Both the position numbers and the translations under genes were made by a program. The notes beneath the pieces are model-generated. The model ran no database searches, was not told the DNA's origin, and saw only the letters and a program-made list of their open reading frames with translations. Positions 1 through 6,823 of a DNA stretch of 18,671 nt are shown piece after piece; positions within the stretch are counted from its first letter, which is position 1, and each line of letters starts with the position of its first letter. The stretch comes from Candidatus Tayloriibacteriota bacterium (lineage in GTDB: Bacteria > Patescibacteriota > Minisyncoccia > Phycocordibacterales > PALSA-1337), in NCBI GenBank assembly GCA_003170325.1, contig PMZP01000058.1, forward strand, positions 1 through 18,671, written 5' to 3'.

Positions 1-514
<514 letters not shown>

Positions 515-779
515 AAGCGAACGGAACAAAATAGAAGGCGCTAGCAATCTACTTTTAATTCGCTATTTTCCCTGCGTAGCTATACGCAAGACCTCTTCCC
601 TTGCTCATTGAGATCCAGTGAATAAAATGGATCATTTTAGAATTCATTGTTTGAATATTTGTGTACTTGCACTTTACCTCACCGCCGTTCCGCTAAGAAC
701 AATGCGAGGGTATTACATTCTCTAATTAACAATTTATGTGACTTTCAAAGTACCCGCCTGATTTACAGGCGTAGATACC

Positions 780-807
780 ATCTTACTTGGCGCCAGAATA
801 AAGTCAA
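780..807 (-). promoter_or_regulatory. Candidate 16S rRNA promoter
   Basis: On the minus strand a -35 box TTGACT (802-807) is followed after 16 nt by TAAGAT (780-785). The predicted start near 773 would give a leader of about 260 nt before 16S, beginning almost at a 6-bp hairpin (755-771). The spacing is good but the -10 is only 4/6, so this is a plausible rather than certain call. Confidence 0.45.
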
Positions 808-1025
808 GGGGTTATATAGTGGCAAGCTAATCTATTAAGTGGGCGAGCGTTCATGTTGCGTCAATACACGAAAATCATCGTTATTACCGTCTCATCGAGG
901 TCTTAACGGCTTTAGGCCGCCCTGCTTCTCGGTCATGGGAGACTCGGAACAGCCAGAATTTTTTATATACACAAATTGATTTGCATGACATTATCAACGA
1001 CTTAGGAGAGCCATATTTTCTCTTC

Positions 1026-1056
1026 ATTACACAACAAATTACACAATTCCTGTCAA
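1026..1056 (-). promoter_or_regulatory. Second, distal candidate promoter for the rRNA leader
   Basis: A perfect TTGACA (1051-1056, minus strand) precedes TGTAAT (1026-1031, 5/6 match) with a long 19-nt spacer. It lies just downstream of the SET-domain gene and points toward 16S, as expected for tandem rRNA promoters. The spacer length lowers confidence. Confidence 0.3.
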
Positions 1057-1116
1057 TGAAAATTTCCGCAGAAAATCACTTCCCTACTAGACAGCTTGGT
1101 TTTCTGAACGTGCGAT

Positions 1117-1521
1117 CTATGAATTATAGAAATACTTCCCTGGCTCTTCCAAATCGTTATAGTCAATAAGTATCTCTTCACCGGCGATGATATCACGGAT
1201 TGCATACCACCGATATCGACGATGCTTATTTGGGTTCTTCCCAGGAGCAGTATTTGGCGTCGTAGAGTGATTTACGTACCAGCCAATCGGTAACGCACCG
1301 AAATCAGGTGGACAGATCATAGTTTCGCCCCTTTCAAGACAATGACCTTGAAATGTTTCAGGAACATCGGTTTTTCTCAAAACGCGTGCCTCGTGTTCAG
1401 TTGTTTTCTCATCGACAAATAACCTAAGATGAGTCCCCTTCTTTATATCATGAACAGCAAAAACGCCTACACCGTGTTCAGCCGGTTTAAGAATGAAAGA
1501 AAACTCATTTGTCGTTTCCAT
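1117..1521 (-). CDS. Small SET-domain protein (putative protein lysine methyltransferase)
   Basis: This 134-aa protein is essentially a minimal SET domain. SET proteins transfer a methyl group from S-adenosylmethionine to lysine side chains. The visible family motifs are an N-terminal GVGVFA turn followed by DIKKGT (residues 17-30), the core NHSTTPN at 84-90 (the NHxxxPN SAM-site motif), and GEEILIDYN at 114-122 (the GEEL..DY motif). No pre-SET or post-SET cysteine cluster is present. The start is ATG at 1519-1521 with no Shine-Dalgarno sequence; CATATT (1528-1533) lies 6 nt before the ATG and may be a -10, with a weak TTGTGG 19 nt further upstream. The gene follows secF by 59 nt but may be transcribed alone. 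The substrate is unknown; small stand-alone bacterial SET proteins are rarely characterised. The family call is confident, the function is not. Confidence 0.85.
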   Translation of the reverse strand: METTNEFSFILKPAEHGVGVFAVHDIKKGTHLRLFVDEKTTEHEARVLRKTDVPETFQGHCLERGETMICPPDFGALPIGWYVNHSTTPNTAPGKNPNKHRRYRWYAIRDIIAGEEILIDYNDLEEPGKYFYNS

Positions 1522-1580
1522 AACAATAATATGACTATTCAGTTCATACCGTCCACAAGTAAATTCACCTGTTCTCTTTA

Positions 1581-2489
1581 CTATTTCTTCTTGGCCTGAA
1601 GCCTTTCTAGAGTCACCAGCAGTGGCGACCCGATGAATATGGATGAATATGTTCCAGCGGCGATGCCGATGATCAAGGCCAAGGAGAAGTGCTCCGTGGT
1701 AGAACCGCCGAGGATATATAGCACCACGAGGGCTATAAGGGTCGTCAGTGAAGTATTGATGGACCGGGTGAATGTCTGGCTGATGCTCTCTCCTACGACT
1801 TCGCCGAAAGGCTTCTTGGCGGAAGCAAGTTTCAGATTCTCACGGACGCGGTCGAAGACGACGATGGTGTCATGGACGGAGAATCCGAGGATTACCAGGA
1901 GCGCCGTGACGAACAGCGTGTCCACTTCATAGCCGGCGAAATGCCCTAGAATGGAGAAGGCGCCGACAGGAATGATGACATCGTGAATGAGCGCAATGAT
2001 CGCTGTAAGCCCGTACTTCCAGGAAGAGACCGGCAAAGAGACTTTGCGGAAGGCGAAGGTGATGAAGATCACAATGCCGATGATGACCAAAATGATGGAG
2101 ACGTAGGCCTTGCGCAGAGCTTCGGCACCAAGGATCGGACCGATCGAGTCAAAGGTCTTTATGACTGCCTGTGAATTAGTAGAGGTCGATTCACTTGCAT
2201 TCAAAACGCCGAAAACAGACGATTTCTCGGTCTGATCGACAGGCTTCATGCGCACTATATATTCATCCGAACCTGAAGGACGGATCGAAGCGCCCGGGTC
2301 GATCTGGGACAACTTGACAGAAAGGGCTGATTGATCGGGATGTCCGTTCGGGTATTGGACTTCGATCAATGTGCCGCCGGCGAAATCAATGCCCGGCTTC
2401 AAGCCCCAGAAGATGAGCGACAAAAAAGAAATGAGCACCAAGATGCCGGAGGCGGTATAGAATATTTTTCTGTTATTGATGACCCACAT
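1581..2489 (-). CDS. secF: Protein translocase subunit SecF
   Basis: SecF forms the SecDF membrane complex, which uses the proton motive force to pull proteins across the membrane after SecYEG/SecA translocation. The 302-aa protein has one N-terminal membrane helix (about residues 8-30), the conserved PGIDFAGGT of the first periplasmic region, a periplasmic segment to about residue 125, and a C-terminal bundle of hydrophobic helices. It contains the SecF signature LGFSVHDTIVVFDRVREN, including the aspartates and arginine of the proton pathway. Length is normal for the family. It starts 5 nt after the secD stop, so the two are co-transcribed and probably translationally coupled. The protein ends with a short basic tail. 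Confidence 0.97.
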   Translation of the reverse strand: MWVINNRKIFYTASGILVLISFLSLIFWGLKPGIDFAGGTLIEVQYPNGHPDQSALSVKLSQIDPGASIRPSGSDEYIVRMKPVDQTEKSSVFGVLNASESTSTNSQAVIKTFDSIGPILGAEALRKAYVSIILVIIGIVIFITFAFRKVSLPVSSWKYGLTAIIALIHDVIIPVGAFSILGHFAGYEVDTLFVTALLVILGFSVHDTIVVFDRVRENLKLASAKKPFGEVVGESISQTFTRSINTSLTTLIALVVLYILGGSTTEHFSLALIIGIAAGTYSSIFIGSPLLVTLERLQAKKK

Positions 2490-2494
2490 GTTGT

Positions 2495-3850
2495 TTAAAT
2501 ACTTCTTTTAAATCCATTTCTGATAAGAAATTCGCTAAGCCTGGTCTGCGTCTGCGGCGCGATGGCATAGAGGAACAGCCGCGAAACAGTGATAGCACTG
2601 AACATGGAAACCAGCACGCCGATGATGAATACTAGGGCAAAACCGGTGACGATGGAAGTCGAACCGAATTCATAGAGTATGACGCCGGTGATGATACTGG
2701 AGATATTGGAATCGCGGATGGAAGTCCAAGCACGGGCGAATCCTTCATGCATGGCATCCCAGATGCCGCGACCTCGGTTCAGTTCCTCTTTCATGCGTTC
2801 GAAGATGAGGATGTTGGCGTCCACAGCCATTCCGATAGTGATGATGAATCCGGCGATACCGGCGGCGGTCAGAGTGACCGGAATCAATTTGAACAAAGCC
2901 AGCATGAGGACCGTATAAACACCGAGAGCTACCACGGCCACGAATCCCGGCAGACGGTACCAAAGGATGAGGAACAGGGCGATGATGATGAAAGCCACGA
3001 AACCGGCTTTGATTCCCCCGTTCACGGCCGCTTGTCCTAATGAAGGACCGATCGTCTGGGTAGAGATGAGGGTGATGGGCACAGGCAGAGCACCGAAGTT
3101 GATATTCCGCACTAATTCTTTAGCCTGATCGACTGTAAATGATCCGCTGATCTCGGCCTTGCCGTCGGCGATCTCGTCGCGTATGACCGGAACGGAGATA
3201 GGAGTGCCATCGAGGAAGATACCCAGGTAGTCGCCGATATGAGCTTTGGTGATCTGGTCAAAAAGCGTCCGGCCGTCGCTGTTGAACGTCAAACCAACGG
3301 ATGGCTGGTTGGTGGTGGTATTGAATTCTAGTGTGGCTTTGCCGACCATGCCGCCATTCAGGCCAGTCGTCTTGAAGAGGGCCAGGTAAGTCGCTTGCTC
3401 GGTGGTAGTAGAGGTAAACGAAGTGCTGGAAGCTTGGAAAGCGTTCATGTCCTTGGCGGTGATCAGACGGAAATCGAGCGATGGCGTGGCGCCGATAGAC
3501 TTGACGGCCTCATCCACGTTGGTGACCCCGGGAAGCTCCACAATGAGCTTATAGGCGCTTTCCTTGGAAGAAAGGGCGGCACCCTGCTCGGTCTGGACCA
3601 GCGGTTCGGAGACCCCGAAGATATTGACCCTCCTTTCGACATCGTTCCGCAAAGCAGTCATGGAATCGCCGACATCAGCCGGTGCCAACTTGGAAATATC
3701 GGCTTGATATACCAGATGAGTGCCCCCGGACAGGTCCAGCCCTAGCCGGAATGGGTGCGAGCTACCGACACCATTGGTAGTATAAACAAAATAGCCGATA
3801 GCGGCGGCGACGATGAGGACCATGACGGCGCGAGCGCGGTGTTTTAGCAT
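2495..3850 (-). CDS. secD: Protein translocase subunit SecD
   Basis: SecD is the larger partner of SecF. The 451-aa protein has an N-terminal membrane helix (about residues 8-25), the conserved LGLDLSGGTHLVY motif of the periplasmic P1 head, a reduced periplasmic region compared with the ~615-aa E. coli protein, and a C-terminal bundle of five to six membrane helices with the signature TIGMAVDANILIFERMKEE. The shorter head domain is common in Gram-positive and CPR SecD. The ATG at 3848-3850 is supported by a strong promoter whose -10 ends 8 nt upstream, leaving a leader of only 1-2 nt and no room for a Shine-Dalgarno sequence. The gene heads a secD-secF operon. Confidence 0.97.
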   Translation of the reverse strand: MLKHRARAVMVLIVAAAIGYFVYTTNGVGSSHPFRLGLDLSGGTHLVYQADISKLAPADVGDSMTALRNDVERRVNIFGVSEPLVQTEQGAALSSKESAYKLIVELPGVTNVDEAVKSIGATPSLDFRLITAKDMNAFQASSTSFTSTTTEQATYLALFKTTGLNGGMVGKATLEFNTTTNQPSVGLTFNSDGRTLFDQITKAHIGDYLGIFLDGTPISVPVIRDEIADGKAEISGSFTVDQAKELVRNINFGALPVPITLISTQTIGPSLGQAAVNGGIKAGFVAFIIIALFLILWYRLPGFVAVVALGVYTVLMLALFKLIPVTLTAAGIAGFIITIGMAVDANILIFERMKEELNRGRGIWDAMHEGFARAWTSIRDSNISSIITGVILYEFGSTSIVTGFALVFIIGVLVSMFSAITVSRLFLYAIAPQTQTRLSEFLIRNGFKRSI

Positions 3851-3858
3851 TGCCGTCT

Positions 3859-3886
3859 ATTATAGATATTTTGGGATTTTATGCAA
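3859..3886 (-). promoter_or_regulatory. secDF promoter (near-leaderless)
   Basis: On the minus strand TTGCAT (3881-3886), a 16-nt spacer, and a perfect TATAAT (3859-3864) lie directly upstream of secD. The -10 ends 8 nt before the ATG, so transcription should begin within 1-2 nt of the start codon. Confidence 0.8.
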
Positions 3887-3927
3887 CTTGATGAATTTTG
3901 TTGTCGAATTTCTGAAACATTATCGCA

Positions 3928-3997
3928 AAGTTAAAAAGAAAAGAAGGAAGAAGTTAAAATAATCAAGCTACAAGCTACCTTTTTGTATCAAGAGAAC
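3928..3997 (-). repeat. 70-nt VR-downstream repeat, copy A (after VR1)
   Basis: This 70-nt block is identical, by eye, to 6754-6823. Each copy sits immediately 3' of a variable repeat on the coding strand, covers the last residues and stop of its target gene, and extends into noncoding DNA. On the minus strand it contains a GTAGCTTGTAGCTT tandem and a long polypyrimidine tract between two TTTTAACTT copies. The template repeat lacks it, so it was not copied from TR. It may be a cis-acting homing element or the trace of recent recombination between the two target genes. Confidence 0.9.
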
Positions 3998-4977
3998 AAG
4001 CGGGAGAGGCGGCAACCCAGATTGGGATAGGAATTGTCGGGATCATTGGCATTCACACCGATCTGCCCATCATCCGGACTCCAGTGGGCGTTAACGACGC
4101 GAAATCCGCCGCCGGCTTCTTTGGAGACAGTCGAACCTGGTAGCCAAGTCCAATAATAGTAACCATCCTCATGTTTGGTATCTATGTGATTGCCAGTTTC
4201 GTCAAAAATTTTCCGCTGAAGAATCAGATAATCAGACAAGGTCAGCTTTTCTCTATCTTCCATGAACTTATTGGCTTTACCGCCGAGCGTTCCTTTCAAG
4301 ACTGGATGGTCTTTGATATGAACTGAATCATGAACAAGAATGATCCGGCAACCGGCGATTTTGTCCGTCACACCTTCGAATGACCCTCCTTCTTTGAAAT
4401 TGTCACTCTCATAAGTACCTGCGTATCCTTCTGTCAGCAGATTGTTCAACACCAACGATTTCGGTAAATTCTCTGGCACCAGAATAACTGTATTAAATCC
4501 TTTTTCTTTTATCGCTTCCTCGATTTCAGAGGAATTTCTGTTCCAAATATCTTTTATCGTCCCGGAAAAATCAGCCGGAATCTCTACGCCGTACTTTTCG
4601 TAGAGTCCGCTGAATTTTTCAACTTGCTCATCGATATCAATCTCGATTTTCTCCCTCTTTTCCTTGCCTTTTTCGTCTCTGTACTTGAATTCGGTGGAGA
4701 TCACCAGAGATTCCTTAATACCTTCGACTTTCCTTTTGAGCCTACGGCCTTTGGCCAGGGCTTCTTTGAGTTTGACTACCAGCTCTTTTTGCGAATCTTC
4801 ATCCTTGCCTTGGATAGATTTTTTAAGTTTTTCCTTGGCTTTTTCAGCCTCTTCGATGGCTTTCTCCAGTAAGGCGATGTCGCCAAGGGTTTCAGCTTTG
4901 GCTTCAGGGCTTAGTGGACTGGGCTTTTCCGGCTTTGGAGCTGACTTGACCGGTTTTAGGGCTTCGAAGGATTCCAT
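3988..4977 (-). CDS. DGR target protein 1 (coiled coil plus C-terminal variable domain)
   Basis: This 329-aa protein ends in a DGR-diversified region. Residues ~1-20 are Pro/Lys-rich and ~30-90 are a charged, predicted coiled coil (long E/K/A/L repeats). The remainder is closely related to the C-terminal part of the MoxR-fused target at 6814-8931: both have IPADF/LPADF, DIWxRN, EKGF, FKEGGSFEGV and WTWLPGSTV, then GGGFRVV and the variable stretch. The order and the WLPGS...GGGFRVV pattern fit the C-type-lectin/formylglycine-generating-enzyme-like fold used by DGR targets. No signal peptide or membrane helix is visible, so the protein is probably cytoplasmic. I chose ATG 4975-4977 because the upstream in-frame ATG (4999-5001) overlaps the promoter -10. 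The gene follows the RT gene by about 60 nt but has its own promoter. Confidence 0.85.
   Translation of the reverse strand: MESFEALKPVKSAPKPEKPSPLSPEAKAETLGDIALLEKAIEEAEKAKEKLKKSIQGKDEDSQKELVVKLKEALAKGRRLKRKVEGIKESLVISTEFKYRDEKGKEKREKIEIDIDEQVEKFSGLYEKYGVEIPADFSGTIKDIWNRNSSEIEEAIKEKGFNTVILVPENLPKSLVLNNLLTEGYAGTYESDNFKEGGSFEGVTDKIAGCRIILVHDSVHIKDHPVLKGTLGGKANKFMEDREKLTLSDYLILQRKIFDETGNHIDTKHEDGYYYWTWLPGSTVSKEAGGGFRVVNAHWSPDDGQIGVNANDPDNSYPNLGCRLSRLFS
4000..4113 (-). repeat. DGR variable repeat 1 (VR1)
   Basis: These 114 nt match the template repeat at 6444-6557 except at five positions, and all five are adenines in TR on the minus strand (A to T once, A to G three times, A to C once). Changed residues include N to H, N to S, N to G and N to Y. 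The 3' end (GTTGCCGCCTCTCCCGC) is G/C/T only and acts as the initiation-of-mutagenic-homing (IMH) candidate. It encodes about residues 289-326 of target 1. Confidence 0.95.
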
Positions 4978-4988
4978 GATTTTGTTAC

Positions 4989-5017
4989 ATAATAATAGCA
5001 TATCAATTCCAAAACAA
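4989..5017 (-). promoter_or_regulatory. Promoter of DGR target 1
   Basis: TTGTTT (5012-5017) and TATTAT (4989-4994) are separated by 17 nt on the minus strand, between the RT stop (5037) and the chosen target ATG (4977). The predicted start near 4982 gives a leader of about 5 nt. The -35 is weak (3/6), the -10 good (5/6). Confidence 0.55.
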
Positions 5018-5036
5018 CCCGCAGTCTCCCGCTAAA

Positions 5037-6047
5037 TCAGAGCGGCTTAAGTTGAAAATCATCTGAGTCATCAAGCTTCGCAAGCAACTTATTTCTCAAG
5101 TTGTACGAACTGCAATGTTTGAGCATACCCAAATACGATCGCAGATTGGTGCTGTTTGCCCTAGACATGATCTTGCCTTTGGTCTTATTCCGTAATAGAA
5201 CGCCGTTCGGCAAAATCACATGACCCAGAAATTCGACTCCCCAAGAGAACTTTCTTATCGTCGTCTTGTCTTTCGGGATATCCAGCGAAAGCTTCTCTCT
5301 GACAAAACGCCTGATTTCGTCCCTCCAAGATTTCAGCTTTTCGCGGCTTCCGTTAACGATGACAAAATCATCATTGTATCTGACATAAAATCGCGCCTTC
5401 AATTGAGACTTCACGAAATCGTCGAGCTTATTCAGATAAATATTGGCGAAGATCTGGCTAGTAACATTCCCTAGTGGTATCGACCTGCCCTGGCTACTCG
5501 CCAAAGTAAAACTGAATATGATGTTCCCTATGACAGCCAAAATATTTTCATCACGCACTTTCTCTCTGATCAGTCCAAGAAGAATCTCGTGATTTACATT
5601 GTCAAAATATTTCTTAACGTCGCATTTCAGAATATATGTGATGCCATAGCCGGTACCGGCTGAAAGATTCAGGAAATATCTAAGGGTATTTATGGCCTTA
5701 TGGGTGCCTTTATTCACTCTCGATGAATAGCTGTCTTTTATGAAGGCCTGCTCGTAAATCATGACCAGCAGATCGTAGATGATCTTGTGCACGATCCGGT
5801 CTTTTATCATAGCTTTGTGGATTTCCCTCTTCTTGCTATCGTAAAGCACGAAATGGTCATATGGGCCGTGCGAGTATTTGAATCCGCGTAGTTCCTCGCT
5901 CAATTGAAAAAGATTATCTTCCAAATGCCTTTCAAACTCCATGACGTCTTTTTTTCTGGACTTTCCCCGCCGAAACTCCTCCCAATAATATAGCAAATTA
6001 TCAAGACTGAATAACTCTTCATAACTATTATGAACAATAATATTCAT
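5037..6047 (-). CDS. Diversity-generating retroelement reverse transcriptase
   Basis: This 336-aa enzyme copies the template-repeat RNA with errors at adenines; the cDNA then replaces the variable repeats. Visible RT motifs are the SSRVNKGTHKA region (about 108-118), motif A KCDVKKYFDN with the catalytic Asp at 143, LGNVTSQ at 192-198 and the catalytic YNDD at 224-227. The LGxxxSQ form, in place of QGxxxSP of group II intron RTs, is the known hallmark of DGR RTs. There is no maturase or endonuclease domain, and the length is normal for the family. YNDD differs from the usual YMDD. The start overlaps the divergent avd-like gene by 18 nt, and no Shine-Dalgarno or convincing promoter is seen, so it may be read from upstream minus-strand transcription through TR. 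Confidence 0.95.
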   Translation of the reverse strand: MNIIVHNSYEELFSLDNLLYYWEEFRRGKSRKKDVMEFERHLEDNLFQLSEELRGFKYSHGPYDHFVLYDSKKREIHKAMIKDRIVHKIIYDLLVMIYEQAFIKDSYSSRVNKGTHKAINTLRYFLNLSAGTGYGITYILKCDVKKYFDNVNHEILLGLIREKVRDENILAVIGNIIFSFTLASSQGRSIPLGNVTSQIFANIYLNKLDDFVKSQLKARFYVRYNDDFVIVNGSREKLKSWRDEIRRFVREKLSLDIPKDKTTIRKFSWGVEFLGHVILPNGVLLRNKTKGKIMSRANSTNLRSYLGMLKHCSSYNLRNKLLAKLDDSDDFQLKPL

Positions 6048-6416
6048 GACATTAAAGAAGATTTCGAGAAGTTGGACGTGCCGTTGCTGTCAAAACTATT
6101 CGTCATATATGAATCAGCCCATAAGCTGATCTTCTCCATGCCGAAGTTCGAGAGGTATACTCTCGGCGAAACGATCGAAAACAATATCCTTTCGTTGTTC
6201 GAGATCATAGTGATGGCCTGCACGGCCAACAAATACGACAAAGAAAAGTGCCTGATGAGAGCCAATGCCAAGATAGAAGTCCTCAAGCTGTTGTATCGCA
6301 TAGCCATGAATTGCAAGATGGTCGAGCCGAGACTATTCTTGGAAGTTGAAAAGGACCTGCAAGAAGCCGGGAAGATGACCCAGGGCTGGATCAAATACGC
6401 CAGGAACTTACGCTAG
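6030..6416 (+). CDS. avd: Avd-like DGR accessory protein (four-helix bundle)
   Basis: The 128-aa, helix-rich, basic protein has the pattern of the Avd / 23S-intervening-sequence four-helix family: PKFERYTLGxxIExNxL near residues 37-52, a central KANAKIEVLKLLYRIA-like amphipathic helix (here RANAKIEVLKLLYR), and a C-terminal GxMTQGWIKYAR. Avd forms a pentameric barrel that binds the RT and nucleic acid and is required for mutagenic retrohoming in the Bordetella phage DGR. Oddly, it lies on the plus strand, opposite to the RT, TR and both targets. Its start is head-to-head with and overlaps the RT start by 18 nt, and its stop is 27 nt from the TR end. The TR-to-RT spacer is therefore almost completely antisense avd. 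No strong promoter was found. Confidence 0.88.
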   Translation: MNNNIHDIKEDFEKLDVPLLSKLFVIYESAHKLIFSMPKFERYTLGETIENNILSLFEIIVMACTANKYDKEKCLMRANAKIEVLKLLYRIAMNCKMVEPRLFLEVEKDLQEAGKMTQGWIKYARNLR

Positions 6417-6443
6417 ATTCGTCCGGAGTGACGAAGCGGAACG

Positions 6444-6557
6444 GCGGGAGAGGCGGCAACCCAGATTGGGATTGGAATTGTCGGGATCATTGGCATTCAC
6501 ATTGATCTGCCCATCATCCGGATTCCAGTTGGCGTTAACGACGCGAAATCCGCCGCC
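6444..6557 (-). repeat. DGR template repeat (TR)
   Basis: This 114-nt noncoding copy is the master for VR1 (4000-4113) and VR2 (6826-6939). On the minus strand it is rich in AAC/AAT triplets, which would read as Asn codons in the target frame (N-A-N-W-N-P...N-V-N-A-N), typical of DGR templates. About 25 adenines lie within it; 5 are changed in VR1 and 17 in VR2. The open frame that spans it (6408-6629) is not expected to be a protein gene. Its 3' flank differs from those of the VRs right after CTCCCGC, consistent with an IMH* boundary there. Confidence 0.95.
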
Positions 6558-6672
6558 TCTCTTGTAGCTCTGCGTTTTCCTGATCAAGCGTGGAATCCAG
6601 ACTCTATTTATCAGGGCTTCTATCCCCAACGCAAAACTGCTGTTCTCTTGCTTTTCACCTCACAAAACTATG

Positions 6673-6756
6673 CCGCGGAAATATTTCCCGCGGTCTTTCA
6701 TCTTGCTTCAGTGCTTCGGTAAACCATTCTGTTTCCAGTGGTTATACGAACCGAAG
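6673..6756 (-). other. Hairpin pair between target 2 and TR
   Basis: Two foldbacks lie upstream of TR on the minus strand. At 6673-6693 a GC-rich stem of nine pairs (CCGCGG core, one G-U) closes a 3-nt loop. At 6714-6756 CTTCGGT pairs with ACCGAAG and encloses AACCA/TGGTT and CTG/CAG stems. Neither is followed by a clear U-run on the minus strand, so termination is uncertain. They could be part of the structured DGR RNA, a weak terminator after target 2, or both. The rest of 6417-6813 holds only TR and the 70-nt repeat. Confidence 0.5.
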
Positions 6757-6823
6757 TTAAAAAGAAAAGAAGGAAGAAGTTAAAATAATCAAGCTACAAG
6801 CTACCTTTTTGTATCAAGAGAAC
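6754..6823 (-). repeat. 70-nt VR-downstream repeat, copy B (after VR2)
   Basis: This is identical by eye to 3928-3997 and starts one nucleotide from the first shared VR-flank bases (the single mismatch is at 6824 versus 3998). The paralogous coding sequences just 5' of the VRs are much more divergent, so identity in a noncoding flank is unexpected. Confidence 0.9.

Larger units (their letters stand above)
515..1116 (-). other. rRNA leader and intergenic region, no gene found
   Basis: These 602 nt separate the SET-domain gene from the 16S 5' end. I found no tRNA and no convincing coding sequence; the short ORFs here have no recognisable product. The region holds two candidate promoters (780-807 and 1026-1056), a stem at 755-771 (CGCCTG/CAGGCG) just after the first promoter, and a stem at 573-588 (TGCGTA-GCTA-TACGCA). 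AAAATAG, near 565, can pair with CTATTTT near 530, a possible 16S processing stem. The likely role is the transcribed leader of the 16S gene. Confidence 0.6.

Noticed and set aside
515..1116. tRNA gene or small protein gene in the rRNA leader
   Set aside because: No cloverleaf or T-loop sequence was found on either strand, and the short ORFs lack homology or start signals I could support.
3001..3745. Plus-strand ORFs opposite secD and secF
   Set aside because: They are shadows of strongly conserved minus-strand coding frames and have low-complexity, unrecognisable products.
4978..5001. Upstream ATG of DGR target 1
   Set aside because: It overlaps the promoter -10 region; transcription should start downstream of it.
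5037..6047. RT as a group II intron or retron enzyme
   Set aside because: LGNVTSQ in place of QGxxxSP, no maturase domain, and a matching TR with two adenine-variable VRs identify a DGR.
6408..6629. 73-aa ORF spanning the template repeat
   Set aside because: Its C-terminal part is only the TR read in the target frame. TR is a noncoding template, and no start signal or independent product is visible.
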